Below are positions 44,490-58,301 of a DNA stretch of 64,000 nucleotides, in pieces (the first letter of the stretch is position 1; each line of letters starts with the position of its first letter). Origin of the DNA: Pelodera strongyloides (lineage: Eukaryota > Nematoda > Chromadorea > Rhabditida > Rhabditidae); NCBI GenBank assembly GCA_036852015.1, contig JAANDG010000545.1:1-64000 (forward strand), read 5' to 3'. Under the pieces are notes generated by a model. That model did no database searches. It was not told the origin of the DNA and saw nothing but the letters and a program-made list of their open reading frames with translations. Both the position numbers and the translations under genes were made by a program.

Positions 44490-45990
44490 GGATTATAATC
44501 GGGCTATATCGGGGTTTTCACTATTTTCACTTTCCTGTGTGTCGTCATCTATGGGCCCAATGGACTCCTTGTAATGACCAACAACAATTGTGCATGTCTA
44601 CAACTATTCGTCAGTAGTCACGTTCAATGCAATCTTACAATCAGAGGACTGATTCCAATATCAAATATGCACACGTTTGCCGCTATGTAAGATCTTCCAA
44701 TTGTTCTACTCTTGGACGGGGTTAAGCCTAAGCCTAAGCAACGATGAGAACGTTCCCATTATCTAGCTCGCTGACAAACTGGTCTGACTTCGGAATAGTA
44801 AACTTTACAAAACTAGGCAATGCAATATGCGTATTTAGGTCATACCTCATAGATGAAGTCGCAAACTGGAGTGTAATCATTACTCTCTTCCCAACAGACA
44901 GGATCGATGATGTTCCCGCAAGAATATTCTTAATAAAAAAAGTCTGAATTCTGGTAGGTATGGCCAGAGTTGTCGAATAGCTAATCCGACCATGAAATCG
45001 AAATCTTTTTTAGCCCCTGCCTGTTGGAATTACAGTACAGACATTTTGGAATTCGCTAGCAGCTATATACTCCTGACTGAGCGAGGCAGCATACCGTTCC
45101 CACACAGGAGCACCTTACTTGGGCACTGATCCCACACCATCTCTCTTCTCTCTTTTTCTCTCTTTTCTCTCTTTCTTTTTTTCTCTCTCTCTATATATAT
45201 CTCTATCTCTCTGTCTCCTTCTCTCGCTTCTTTGCCTCATGTTGCATCTAAGCAAGCCAAGCTTCACAATACCTCTGCAGTGTTCTGAGCTATTTTTGGC
45301 GAAGAGAGACCACACAGCTTGCATTGCCGCTTCATCGTGTTCATTTTTCATAAATTCGTCCTAAACAGTACTATTGCTCAGCTATTCTCCACAGTCTCAC
45401 TACTAGATCATGAAACGAAAAAATTGCCAAATCCACAGAAACTGTCGTTGGCTCGTCACCAAATGGGTTTTCCCCCAAAAAAAATTGATGACCGGTGATG
45501 ACGGTTTTCGGTGAAACTTGGTCACCACGTGGTCTCGAATAGGTCACCAAATGGGCTGGCCCTCGACAAAACCAGTGGAACGCCACCCAGTCCTATGAAA
45601 CATTAATCGTGAATGCTTACAAGTACATGTCGAAATTCAGTTGCACATTGTGGTTGTTCCTCCGAGATTTCGCAAAAGTGAATCAAGAAAATGATGAATA
45701 AAATTCGCATTTAGTTTTCTTTTCGCTCCTTTCTTTGGAAAGAATTCGTCTGAATAACTGGTTAGTTAAGAAAAGAATCAAATATTTACGAATTTCTCTT
45801 ATTTAGGTTCTGAAAAAAAGATAAGCGTTTAATAAACAAGCGTTAGATAAGAGATAAGATGAGTTATAAATAAGATGAGCGTTTAAGAAAAGCTAGAGGA
45901 AACTGTAGGGCTTTTCCGGTGTTGTGCATAGCCGTTGTGTAGTGGCCAAGTGATAACCTTTATTTAGACAATAAGCAACACTATTCACTA
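44490..45990. other. No gene seen; CT-rich tract
   Basis: gcctaagcctaagc (inverted telomere units) lies near 44725. A TCTCTC-rich tract covers about 45138-45230 and creates low-complexity frames on both strands. Confidence 0.45.
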
Positions 45991-45995
45991 ATGGG

Positions 45996-46580
45996 GCTCT
46001 AAGTATCCCAAAAATTCGACGTGCTTCTGTAAATACTACCGTATTTCTGCACGAAACCTGCATATATAATATGAAAAATTAAAAAATATTCTCGTGTAGT
46101 TCCAAGATACTGTAAATTTTCGCCATTCTTGGAAACCCCGTTAGGTACAAACAAAAATTCGACAATCCACTCAGAATGGGGTTTCCGAGAATCGTATTTT
46201 GGAAAAAAAAACTACCGTATTTTGGAACATACGAGAATATTTTTCTTTGTACTTTTCTCGTAGTATATATTCGTGTTTAGTGCAAAAATATGGCAGTATC
46301 GAAAGAAATCGGACAGTTTTTGGGATACTTGGACTCTTGAACACCCCATAAAATTCATAAGGATTATTTTTGCGACGAAATCGCTCTGTCAACTTTGGTT
46401 GTACCATCGAAAGGAATGGGGTTTCCAACTATGCTGAAAATATGCAGTATTTTGGAACTACACGAGAATAGTTTTTTAATTTTTCATATTATATATGCAG
46501 GTTTCGTGCAGAAATACGATAGTATTGACAGAATGGCACCGATTTTTGGGGAAACTTGGAAACCCATTATGAACTTTATG
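45996..46580. mobile_element. Foldback element M with a third internal copy
   Basis: The arms at about 45996-46150 and 46417-46580 are inverted, sharing ttccaaaata or equivalent, tattctcgtgtag and gaaacctgcatatataatat. A related unit lies between them at about 46165-46335 (acgagaatatttttc, cgtgtttagtgcaaaaatat). Confidence 0.65.
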
Positions 46581-46599
46581 ATGTTACGAACACAAAGTG

Positions 46600-48040
46600 T
46601 TTAGGTTTTTTGTGGCTGGTTAGGCGCGCGTTAGGAGAAGAAACTGTATAAATAATAAAAATGAGATTGAACCTTACCTAAGTAAGCCTTCAACTAATCA
46701 TAGAAATGTTATGGCAATTCCATTTTTCGCTATTTATCGGACAAATAATTTTGCTCAATTTGCTTTTAAATGATAATTATTTTGAATACGTAACACATGG
46801 GTCGACTTCTACGGTAGTCTAGTTAGTCTAGTATCTCCATTTCTCAACTACTTCACTCCCTGTGTTAGAATTTCGGTATTATTTTCAATCCTACATTCAA
46901 TTAGACTCGAAGTAAAACGACGAATTTGGAGTGATTGCGACAATTTATATTAGTAAAATTTAATAATTTATTATGTGTATGTAATAAATTATTGTTATTA
47001 ATAATTATGGGAAGCGCACGTGGCTCCTGTCCGTATGTAGAATTGTGTATGCATAAGTCACAAAAACAATCGCCGCTGAAACTAATGTAAGGAACGCCCC
47101 GTTCAGTCACAACGCAGTCACATTCGTCATTTTTATTTGATTTTCATTAAAGGGACGCAGTCACTACAAATTCAACCCTTCTATATGATTTTTTTATTAA
47201 ATACAGGAAGATATGTAGAACAATATGCAGCATATAAAAAGCCACAGAAAAGCGAACTCAGGGAGAGAAATCAATGAGAATGGGTTTTGGTAAATTACCG
47301 TCGCCGGGGCATATAGGCTATTCGGAGAATAAACAGCCTGCAGTGTTACACCTAGCGGGTGGTTTATCACTGCGGGGACTTCTTAGCAACCGCTATACGG
47401 GCAATTGTACATCACTGTAGATTAGTAAAACTCATACGCAGTGATTTCTCTCCCTGAGTTCGTTTTGCTGTACGTTCGTACTGGTTCCGTATTTTTCTTC
47501 ATATCTTAGTACATTTTATGAAAAGCGAATAAAAACGACGACTTTGAGTGACTGCGACCCTATGTTGCCAGTCGTTGTCCGCAGTTGTCCTTGGTTGTCC
47601 ATGGTTGCCCAGGTTTGCTCTCGTTATAGATTCGTCTTCCTGGAAATAGCATAAGCAATAACTCAAAACAATGGAAAAGTCAACAAACCGTTTTATGAAA
47701 TAAGCCAGTGGGCACTTGCCATTCTCCCTAACAAAAAACCAAACACCAAATCTTACTGAGTTCTCTGTACATATATATCATTCTCTGACCAATGTGGCCG
47801 CTAATGGCTTTGTTTTCGTTTGGGGGACAAATGGGCACACCCTTGGATGAGCGCGGCGAAGGCGCTATAAGTGCGCCACCGTCCGCGGCGGATCCATCCT
47901 AGCCTATGTGAGCGCCAAAAAATCTGGAGCATCGACTTTGCATTGACCTGCATAAGCGAAGGCATTGATGGAAATGCAAGATATGCAAGATCAATGCTAT
48001 TTGAATCATTCGGTGGGCATGCCCGTAAAAAATCTTACGC
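46600..48040. other. No gene seen
   Basis: Mixed sequence. About 47085-47170 and 47520-47560 both carry a gagtgactgcgaccc-type motif also seen near 31018-31036, perhaps one more dispersed repeat. Confidence 0.35.
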
Positions 48041-48052
48041 CAAGGCGCGTAA

Positions 48053-48129
48053 GCCTATCCTACTATATTCCACATGGAGAATCAGATGGAATCATCAAAT
48101 CTAGTGATCATTTGAAATGGGCCTGACCT
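48053..48129. repeat. Family A MITE, right-end fragment
   Basis: It runs from atcctactatattccacatg to gaaatgggcctgaccttt. Only one arm is present. Confidence 0.8.
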
Positions 48130-48979
48130 TTTTCTCGGTGCATATGCAAAGTAACTGTTGCAGTATCCAGGAAGTCTTATTGTTAGGTAGTAGAGAAGTA
48201 AGAAGGTTAGCCAGACTCTCGCCACGTTCTAGCGAGCATATTGAGCGCCCTGTCGCGAACAAATGGAGAACATAGCCTGCAATCCTCGCGCCTAACTTTC
48301 AACGCGCGAAATTTTCGCGCCAGCGATTCGCCGGGCACAATCCACGTTGCCTCAGTGGTGAGAAATTGCATATTATAGAAACAGAAAAATGGAGCACACC
48401 AAAACCCTTCAGAGACTTCATTTTGCTTTCTTTAGATTTCCGGTTAAACAACGAGAAAATCGTTCATATATTTTCGCTAACAATAAGTTACCTTTTAGTA
48501 AATAAATTAGTGTTTTTAATTTTAATTTTAATTATTAAATTCTCATCGTGAAGTGACCAATACATGCAGTTAATTCTAAAAGACATCCATCTACAGTAAT
48601 CCAAATATCGACGGCGCGAATTTAAAATTTTGCGATAAACTCCATTTGCAAGCGCAACTATTTTTATTTTTGTTATTTGAAAACTTTTTCAATTTTGATT
48701 TCATCAAAGTCTTTTGTCAAACAATATTTTGTTACATATGGGTTTGGACGAGCTTCATTTTAACCATACACGATGCCTGTCGTCCGGTGACAATAGTAAT
48801 GTCTCGTACCTTTTCCCAATGTTGTGCAATATCGCGATATACTCCTCCACGTTCACACTCCTCCTCAATAATTCTCACTGATTTTGTTTAATCTGGGTTT
48901 GCGTTGTTGTTTTTCTTTGCTAAACGTGCGCCGTTTTCTAGTATCGCATTTCATTTCGCATTGCAATATGCACAGTGGA

Positions 48980-48995
48980 TGTCTTTCAGATTTGT
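48980..48995 (+). promoter_or_regulatory. Probable spliced-leader acceptor of ASCC3
   Basis: tgtctttcag ends at 48989, six bases before the ASCC3 ATG (48996). No upstream coding exon in phase was found. In nematodes such an AG close to the start codon is usually a trans-splice site. Confidence 0.6.
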
Positions 48996-51900
48996 ATGGA
49001 CTTATATGGAGAGTTACGAAAGGAATTTGACGATGCCACTAAAGTTCAAGTAAAACAACCTAACAAGAAGACTTTGCTGCCTTCTAAACCAGAAACTGAG
49101 GTAGGCATATTTCCGTAAAGCATTGTGGTTAACATGCGGCGGTCGATTCCGCGTCCGCGTTTCAAAACTCTTTGAAAACATAATCCCTTCAGTTTGAAAC
49201 TGCAAGATACTCGCTCTTGCGTTGAAAATTTTTGTCTAGGCTCGGTGCGCATTCAGTTTAAGATTGTATCTTATTTGGTGCAATGTTCCGATGTATCATA
49301 AGTCATTTAAAGAGTTCTTGTTGTGGTAAAAAGTACGGAACAGCGTTTTTTCATGATTCGGTGGTTTATCATGTATATGAAACTATAACACAAATCTCCA
49401 CGTTTACAGGAAGTCGAAGAATTCTCCTATCCTGGCCTCTATCATAAATTCCGTCAAGATTTACTGGAGTCCATCCCCGGCAGAAATGTGCGAAACAAGC
49501 ATAATCTTTGCGTTCTCCTCCGCCTCATTGAAAACACCCTACGGTTGACTGGTTCGTTCGTTCGTTTAAATTTGTGTTTTTGCAATTGCTAGTGAAAGAT
49601 GGCGCACCGTGCAAAGCGATTGTGCAAAAATAGAAAAGACTGAGGCGGTATTTCACCTGGCCTGAACTTTCACACCTCGGAATTGTCTTTCTCCGCCTTT
49701 CCATGCGATTTCTTTACCGTACTACTATTCCGAGATGAGAAAAAGCCGTTAAAACTCCGCCTCAGGTCGGTTTATTTATTTATATAAAGCGAGCGGTTTA
49801 TCTTTGGCGAACTACGCGTATGCTTATAGTTTATCTAAAGTCAGTGCAATTTACTTGTCCACCTTAAATTCACTTTCTCGCTTTGTGTTTTTAGGTGAAG
49901 ATTCCTTATACTACCGTGTTCTGCTCTCATTGTGTATCTTCAAAAACACGAGCGGCACGGCGAGCAGCTCTGAATTGGAGCAATGTACTGCTGGTCTTTT
50001 CGATGGGAAAACATCACCAGATGAGGCCAATCTATTGGCCCAATGTGAGTTTCTGACGCATTTTTGTAATTTTATTGTTATTATTATTTATTTTTATATC
50101 TGCAGAAAAGCCGTAACAGGCGGGTCTTTATATAGACTATACCTGGGCATAAGGCATAAGTCACTGCGTAAAATCTCCGGTAACCATTACAATGTGTATT
50201 GATTTGGTGAAACATACTGAGGCCGTATTCACCAACACACAGCGAGCCCTCCCTAAGCTGATGAGCGCTCTGAATCTCTTCTGCTCTCGCACTCTTTACG
50301 CACTCTTTAGCTCCCTGGGGAGGCCAGGGAGCTAGGGCCCTCTGCGTGTTGGTGAATACGGCCTCTGTTCTCATTCCTACCATCTCCGGGTATGCCTTTG
50401 ACACCTCGGGAACCAATTGAAAATATGTTTATTCGCGTGAAACATAGCGTTCTTAGCCCCACGTTACGCATCAAAATTATACCATCAAAAAATCACTATT
50501 CGGTTTTGTAGTTTTTTCTTTGAGTCTAGCTAATTACTCTAGGTAACTAAGGACTTTATTTAAAGCGAAATACCGGCCGGTTTTTGAAACACGTCGAGTA
50601 CATCAGCATTCGTATGCAATTTATGCAAATGAACATAAATTAGAATAAAAAATCGAGCTAAATTCGAGTAAATTAGCACAAATACGTAAGAATTCAGTTG
50701 TCCACGATGCGTTTCAAAAACCGGCCGGTATTTCGCTTTAACACATTTTATTAGATATTTGTTTAGTGATAAGCCAGCTCCGCTCCCTGATTGGTATGAA
50801 GTCCTTCCATGAGATCGTGTCCCTGTGCTGGGCCACTGCGAAAAGTGATCCGTCATCTTGTAAACAACTTGTTGCAACGGATTTACAGGTATCGTTTTTG
50901 TTAAGTTTACGCTAGCGTGAATGAAAGTACATAGAAATTGGTGCTGTCTTTGTTCATGTAATGTAACTGTCGGTGAAGATACTGTCGACCGTCTTTGATT
51001 CTAATTATTATTATTATTATTATTACGCGCGCTTTAATGATGCCTAAACAATAGCTCGCAGTAGTAGTAGTACATAAAATTCGTAGGAAATGACCCTCGC
51101 GGTTGTCGTTTTCTTTTTCTTTGGCACATTTCTTGTTTTGTGCCTCTGTACTGAGCTTAGTTCAGTTTGATAATAGTTGTTCGTTTTTTTTACTTTTCCA
51201 TTATTTTATGTCTTGTCCTTGCCTTGGCTTTTACCTACTATTTCCAGGAAGATGAAACTATTACTCCATCAAAGATGCATTCTGGAGAAGAGCGATTCTT
51301 CACCGAACAGTGTTTCAAATCTCAAGGGATAGTTTTTCAAGAAAGTGACTTGATGTCACAAGCTCCATCGTACGTTTGTTTTAGTTCGTTTTACTATGAT
51401 GACTTGAATACCTTTAGATTAGTGCTTGAATTCAGTGTTTTCTGCCCATCTCTCATTTTTTGACACAGTAAAAAAAAGAATGTTTCATGTATTGTATTTG
51501 TGCAGTTTTTTTGGGGAGCTTTGTTAGTTAGGACGCCTGATCAAAAGCACTTACGCAGTTTATTTAGTTAGCGATGTTAAGTCTACCATAGTGCTATAAT
51601 TACAGCGTATGTTTTTAGGACAGCTTACGCTCCTGTGGAATTGCTGTGGGAGAAGAGCGATCGGGAACTCTTGTTTCAGTCCATTGATGGGACCATACAG
51701 GTACCTTATTGATTATATTGCTTCATGGGTCCCCAAAAGGCTTAAAGCGAAATGCTAGCCCCTTTTTAAAATTTGCATATGACAAGCAAATCCTCTACAA
51801 AATTAGCATAGGATACGTAGGATTTGCTTATCATATGCAAATTTTCCAAAGAGGCTAGCATTTCGCTTTAAGATTACGTTCTTATGAAAGTGTTCAACAA

Positions 51901-54900
51901 AAATCAAAATAAATGGGCCTGTTTACGTTTTGTGGACATGCTCGTTTAGACGGGTATTTCATATAACGTAATAACGTTGAAAAGTTGTGGCTTGTTTCGA
52001 GACGTTCTGGCTATAAATTACGTGTAAAGTCACGCACGATCTACAGATCTACTATACTACCACCGGGTTTTGACTATCTTCAAAAATACTTGAGTGAAAT
52101 GTGTCGTTGTTATATATATTTTCGCTATGAAAAGCTAAGCAGTCCATAACCAACCACCTCTATTTACACGCTGAAGTTATAACCTGGTTCTAAGCAATAT
52201 TTAAGTGTTGTTTCGTGAATTCTTGTGTATTTTCAGAATGCAGAAGCGGAAGCGGGTCCCAGCACTTCTAGCGCCAGTCTCGGCTTGAAAGAAGTCATGT
52301 CGTCGGTAGAGGCTCTGTTCCCTGAATCGGACGCCATCTCGAAACATTTGATTGAATTAATCACCGGGCAGAAATCGGCAGAAGAGCTACAAGGAGAGGT
52401 GTGTGCCTAAAGAAACCTTCTTTTTCAAAGTGATTGTTGAAATTACTTGACAGAATTACTTGACAAGTATAAGCAAAAATTTAGTGATTCGCTGAAACAT
52501 TGTGTATATCCCAGACAAGTTGCTTTGCGAAACAGGCCATGATAAATTTCACTTTGATTTCCGTTTCCTCGTCCGCTGAGAACTTTTGGAATACCTTTTT
52601 GCTAGTATGCTAGTTTACGTATAGTATAAGTGGGCCGACCATCAGTAGCTTAGGCTTAGGTAGTGGGTCGTATAGTGTAAGCGGTCTGCAGATCCAAAAT
52701 GGTGTGTGGTTTGGTTTAGTAATTGTTTAGTGAGCATGAATATAACGATATCGTCCTATTCCAGCTGATTGATCTCCTTGGCTTCGAACAGTTCGAGTTG
52801 GTCGGTAAAGTACTTCAACATAGAAGTGAATGGAGAGATGAACTGGATAAGATGAAGAAGAAGTCGCAGTTCCTGGAACTTAGTGCACAAAAGGTTGGTT
52901 CGTTGTCTTGAAATGACAGTTGAAGCTTGTAAACATCGTAGTTTGTTCCTTAGTATATGTTCCGCGAACGCCGACAACAGTACTCATTGAGCTGTGCGTT
53001 GTTTTATTGGGTTTAAGTTGCCTTATGATTTTCTATTGCAGATGACAAACCAGTCCGGTTCTCGCGGTGGTGGAGGTGCCAATTACTGCCAGCAGGTCGT
53101 CGTTCAGACAAAAGCTGAACTGGAGATGAGAAAGGTTGGTTATTTACTTGTTTTGATTAATATTTATATTTATGGAGCCTTGGAACCTGTAAGGGTCTAA
53201 TCTTGTTACATTGTACTCGTTATCGTTTACTGATGTAGACACTGGCGACGAGACTAGGCTGACTAGGACTTTGAACGCCAGTGTTTTCAGACTTGGTTTG
53301 AGAGTTTGAGTAGTAGAGTATGGGTAGGAGCTAATCAGTACCCAGTCTTCGTTTACTGCTCCATATCTCAAATTTGTGGGTACCATAATACATAATATTC
53401 GTCGATTAGTCCCTTATTGTTTAGGAATTGCGGAAAGAACAACGTCGCACGCAACGCGAGATGAATCGACTGCAACACGCTTTTGGAACGGAGGATCGAT
53501 TGGAGTTGGAACTTGCGCAGAGGGAAATGATGAGGCAAAGGTAGATATTCTTTATTCTTTCTCGTTGAGAACCCCGCTTCAGTTAATGTGTAGTATTGGC
53601 TGGAGACGTAAAGCGAACAACTTGAAGTTCCGGGTTTTTCCGTGCATCAGTTGCAGTTGGCTTCGTATTGTTTGTTATACATCACGTTCGACCACCTACC
53701 TTATGAGCGTTGCTGACCTGAGATTATCGAAGTGTCGGCGATGCGAGTTATGGAGCATAGAGTGGAACGGAAAGTAAACGGCGGTGAAGCGGGATAGAGG
53801 CAACTAGAGCACGAACGAAAAAGAAAGAGAGAGAGAGAGATTTATACAGTATTACATAGAAAGTTGGTTCAGACGACTAATGTCTTCTACAACTTTAGAC
53901 AACTCGAACTAGAAGAATTGAAGTGGAGCCCAACTGTGAGAGCAGCAGCATCTGCTGCTCGCGAGTCGTATCCGTTTGTATTTGATGCGGTCAAAGAATC
54001 TCAATCAGCACTTGTGGCGATCAATGGCGTGAAGGTTAATAGTTTATTGTTTTTAATGCGTTTCTCTGTATATATTAGTCATTAGTCCTTTATTGGCTGT
54101 GTGTGACTATGGTCACGGTAGTTTATTTAGTGGGATATTGAAGTTCTACATGCTGTCTGTATGTTGTTTCTTTCGGGGGGCGTTATTTATCGGGACAACC
54201 CAGGACCCTTGGCCCAGTGCGCTCGACCGTAGGGGAAGTGTGCAAGGCCAACAGGTATCGGGGTATTGGCATTGACGAGAAGCAGGATAATGTGTCGACC
54301 TGTTTACAGTATGCTCTACCTGAAGGCACGGAACGGGCTTCGTTCAAGACGCACGAGGAAGTGATGGTACCCGCGATTAACAAGGGATCAGTGCAAGATG
54401 TTCATCACATTTATGTCAAGGATATGGATGAGGTCAGTTTAGAGGAGTATGTCAAAAATAACGTGGCTTTGTGACTTATGTTTTTCGTTGGGCTTGAGCA
54501 TTCTCTTAAACTTAAACTCCTTCAGATTTTCAGAAATGGCAAGTATTAGCCAATAGAATGTGAATTTTAATGTTACTGTTTTTTTTTGCTCGGTTTTTTA
54601 TGTCGAGGCGTACCGCTTACTAGCCTAATATTTACCTACCGTGGGCATATGTGTAATGGTGGTCAGCAAGATTGTCAGCATGCGATATCAGCGATATCCA
54701 TGTTTATTAATGGTAACGTATGAGTCTTTATGTTATTCTCTTGTCTTTCAGCTCGGCCAGTTAGGTTTTCAAGGATTTGAGAAGCTCAACGTAATCCAGT
54801 CGATTGTTTTCGAACAAGCATACAAAACAAGAGAGAATCTGCTCATTTGTGCGCCAACTGGAGCAGGTGAATATTATATTTTCTTTATTTCCTTCTTTCC

Positions 54901-57900
54901 TAATAGTGAAACGGAGTACTGTAGTCTTCACTTAAGTGTGTGTGTGTTGTGTGTTGTGTGTGTGTGGGGGGGGGGGTGTGTCTGTGTGGGTGGGTGTGTA
55001 TGTTGGTGGGTGGGGGGGTGTGTGTGTGTTTCTTTTCTATAAACATTTATGTTTTTAAGGAAAGACGAACATTGCAATGTTGTCCATTCTGAACACAATC
55101 CATGAACACTGCAAACCGAACGGTGAAATCATGAAGGATGATTTTAAGGTATATTTGTTGCTTACTCTTACTGAGAATTCAGTCTTTTCTGTTTTGTGTT
55201 ACGCACAAAACTATGTTTGGGACCAATAAAATCGGGGTGTCACGTATTGACCAACTGGTAACATCTCACGTTAATAAAGATTAGTTGAAACATATCGAAC
55301 TTTCTATGGCCCTTCAAAATATGAACGTTGGTATCGGACGCAAACGCCCGCGCTTTCGCTTATCAAGTCCACACGGGGCTAACACAGCACACATTGTTGA
55401 TATCCCGTTAATGTTCTTGTTGTAGATCATCTACATCGCCCCGATGAAGGCTCTCGCCACAGAAATGACGTCGAGTTTTGGAAAGCGGCTGGCTCCTTTG
55501 GGACTGAAGGTTCGCGAACTGACTGGAGATACACAGTTGACGAAGAAGGAGATTAGCGAGACACAGGTAAGGCCAGGCCTTTAAGGCCTACATAGGGTAA
55601 CTAGAAAATAGATCGATAATAAGTAGTTATATGAGCAACGTGGCTTATTCCACTGAGTAGTCGAAATGTACTGCGAGTACGCTTGGTTTTCGCGACTCGC
55701 AACGTGTACTCGCCGTCGGCTATTTTTGGTGTATTATGTTAGCCAAACCATAGATAGCGTGGTAGTTTGAACCCTTGGCTATTGACGTTTTGCAGAATTT
55801 TGTTTTTGCCTACGGTAACTGTAGAAACCACCAGCACGCATCACTTGTTATGGAACTTTTAGATGTTGATTTTGACACCCGAAAAGTGGGACGTTGTGAC
55901 GAGAAAGTCGGGCGATGACACGTTGACCGGTCTGGTTAGGTTGCTGATCATTGACGAGGTAAGTCGTGAGGAGATTTGTACTTTTTTTGTGACTCGGATG
56001 AAATGAAGAAAGTTTCATGTTGCTTGCTTGTATAGTTTTTGCTAGCTTGTCTAGCTTCGAAGGGATTCTCTATTCTCTCATCAAACGTGAATAATGAAAC
56101 TATAGAAATACAGTATTCATAACGCTAGAAAGAAAGTCTACTGTTTAGCTCGGTTACAGGTGCATTTGCTGCACGACGATCGTGGTCCTGTTATTGAAAC
56201 AATTGTTGCGAGAACACTTCGACAGGTAGTGTTGGACATTTTGTTTCTGTTCTAGACTGCTAGATTTAGATACCGCTTATTTGCGTACTATCTCGCACTA
56301 CACTACCGACCTGTGCCTTGATATTCTTATGCTGATCCTCGTAGCTCATCTTCGAATGTTAAATGCTATATGCTAATCGTCTTATGTTTTAGGTCGAGAT
56401 GTCGCAAACTGGAATTCGAATCGTCGGTCTTTCCGCGACGCTGCCGAATTATGTGGACGTGGCCCGGTTCCTGAGAGTCAACCCTTATAAGGGACTGTTC
56501 TTCTTTGATGGACGGTTTAGGCCCGTGCCGTTGACACAGAAGTGAGTTATTGATTTGAAATTTGAAATTTGTGCAAACACGACTCGGGTCGTGTTTCATA
56601 TATCTGAGGGATTCGGTGTACTGACTTGCTAGACCTAGACTTAATTAGATTCCAGTAGAGAGTATATGTACGGCCGTGCGGGAGAGTTGAGAGGAGTTTT
56701 GCGTCCCTTAGTCGCTTTATCTTAATAATTTGTGCTAATGATCTTACGTGTCTGTGCTAATGAGTTTAATGGTCTGTGCTAATTGCTACTGAACTTACGA
56801 AACAGTTATATTTTAGATTCATCGGTATGAAGAAGACGGGCGGCATTCGAGAGGTTAATGATCAAATGGATCAAGTTTGCTATAATGAGGTTTGTTTGTC
56901 TTTTTTGTTTTTCTCGTTTCTCGTTATTTGAAAAATTTCCTACTGTACCACTGTTCCATCAATAAAATTATGATGGGTACACTTATTAGATTAGCGTGGG
57001 CGGCGAATGCTTTGTTACTTTGTTCAGATGTAAATATAAGCTTATTTTGATTTAGGTCCTCGACTTTGTTAAACACGGTCATCAGGTGTTAGTGTTCGTG
57101 CATTCGCGAAACGCCACCTCGAACACGGCGAGGCGCTTCAGAGAAATGGCGGCTTCAAAGCAGGTGGGTATGGGATACGGTAGACTGGAGGCGTATGCAC
57201 GAACAACGGGAACGGGAACCTCCCAGGATGGGAGAATTTGTCTCTGTGTGTCTCTGAATCGTGTGATCCCTCTCTTTCCCTCACCTCCCACTGGGAGGCT
57301 GGGAGATTCCCGGCGCGTTCGTGCATACATAAAGCATAAACATTTATTGCAATAATGCATACGGCCACTGAATTACAGTTGAATAGCAGAATGGCAGTGC
57401 GTGTCGTTTCTCGTGTGGCTCGTGTGTGTGTGCGGCTTTGACAGTTTATGATTATAAGGCAGTTGTACATTTTTATTATTGTTTCTGATGCTGCTTACAT
57501 CATGTAATGTTGTTTTCTAGGGAGATCTAGAACATTTTCTACCTCCGAACGTGAAGTCGGCTAAATATATTTCGGCAACAAAGACGGTATGTTTTGAGTA
57601 TTTTTCTAATTTTATGTTATTTATGGAATTTTGGTAGGGAGCTTTATAATAATAGTTCATTGAGGATGTGCAATTAACACATCTCAAAATGTGTCCCTAA
57701 GATATTACGCTTCACAACACAGTATACTGACAAGGGACCAAACGTCGTTGTTTTCTGATTTCTAGTTCGTCCCAGTTCGACGAGTATACGTATTTTAAAA
57801 TCCGATGAATTAATTGAACAACAATCTCTTTTAGGTCCAAGCGTCGCGAAATAGGCAAATGCTCGAGAATTTTCAATTTGGTGAGTTGCGCGGTTTTAAC

Positions 57901-58246
57901 ATGTATTAATATTTTATTTCATCACTTCGCCTTGGCCGGGTTCCTATTGTTGTGATCTTCTTGTTTTATGCATATACTTCGATCCTGTACATGTGACTTA
58001 CTGTCCGGTACAGATGCAGACGAATAGAACAAATGTTCGAAACAAATTCTTAGCCCTTACAATTAGCGAACTGCCACTGATGACCGATGACCTTAGCTCG
58101 TACACATGTTCCCCCTCACTTATTTCCAGGTATGGGTATTCATCATGCGGGTCTTCAAAGAAGCGATCGTCTTTTGATGGAGAAAATGTTTGCCCAAGGA
58201 CATACGATGGTTGGTTAAGGGCTTATTTATTTAGTATTATTATCAC

Positions 58247-58301
<55 letters not shown>

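Noticed and set aside
52650..52700. Possible tRNA near gtgggtcgtatagtgtaagcgg
   Set aside because: No B box and no acceptor pairing.
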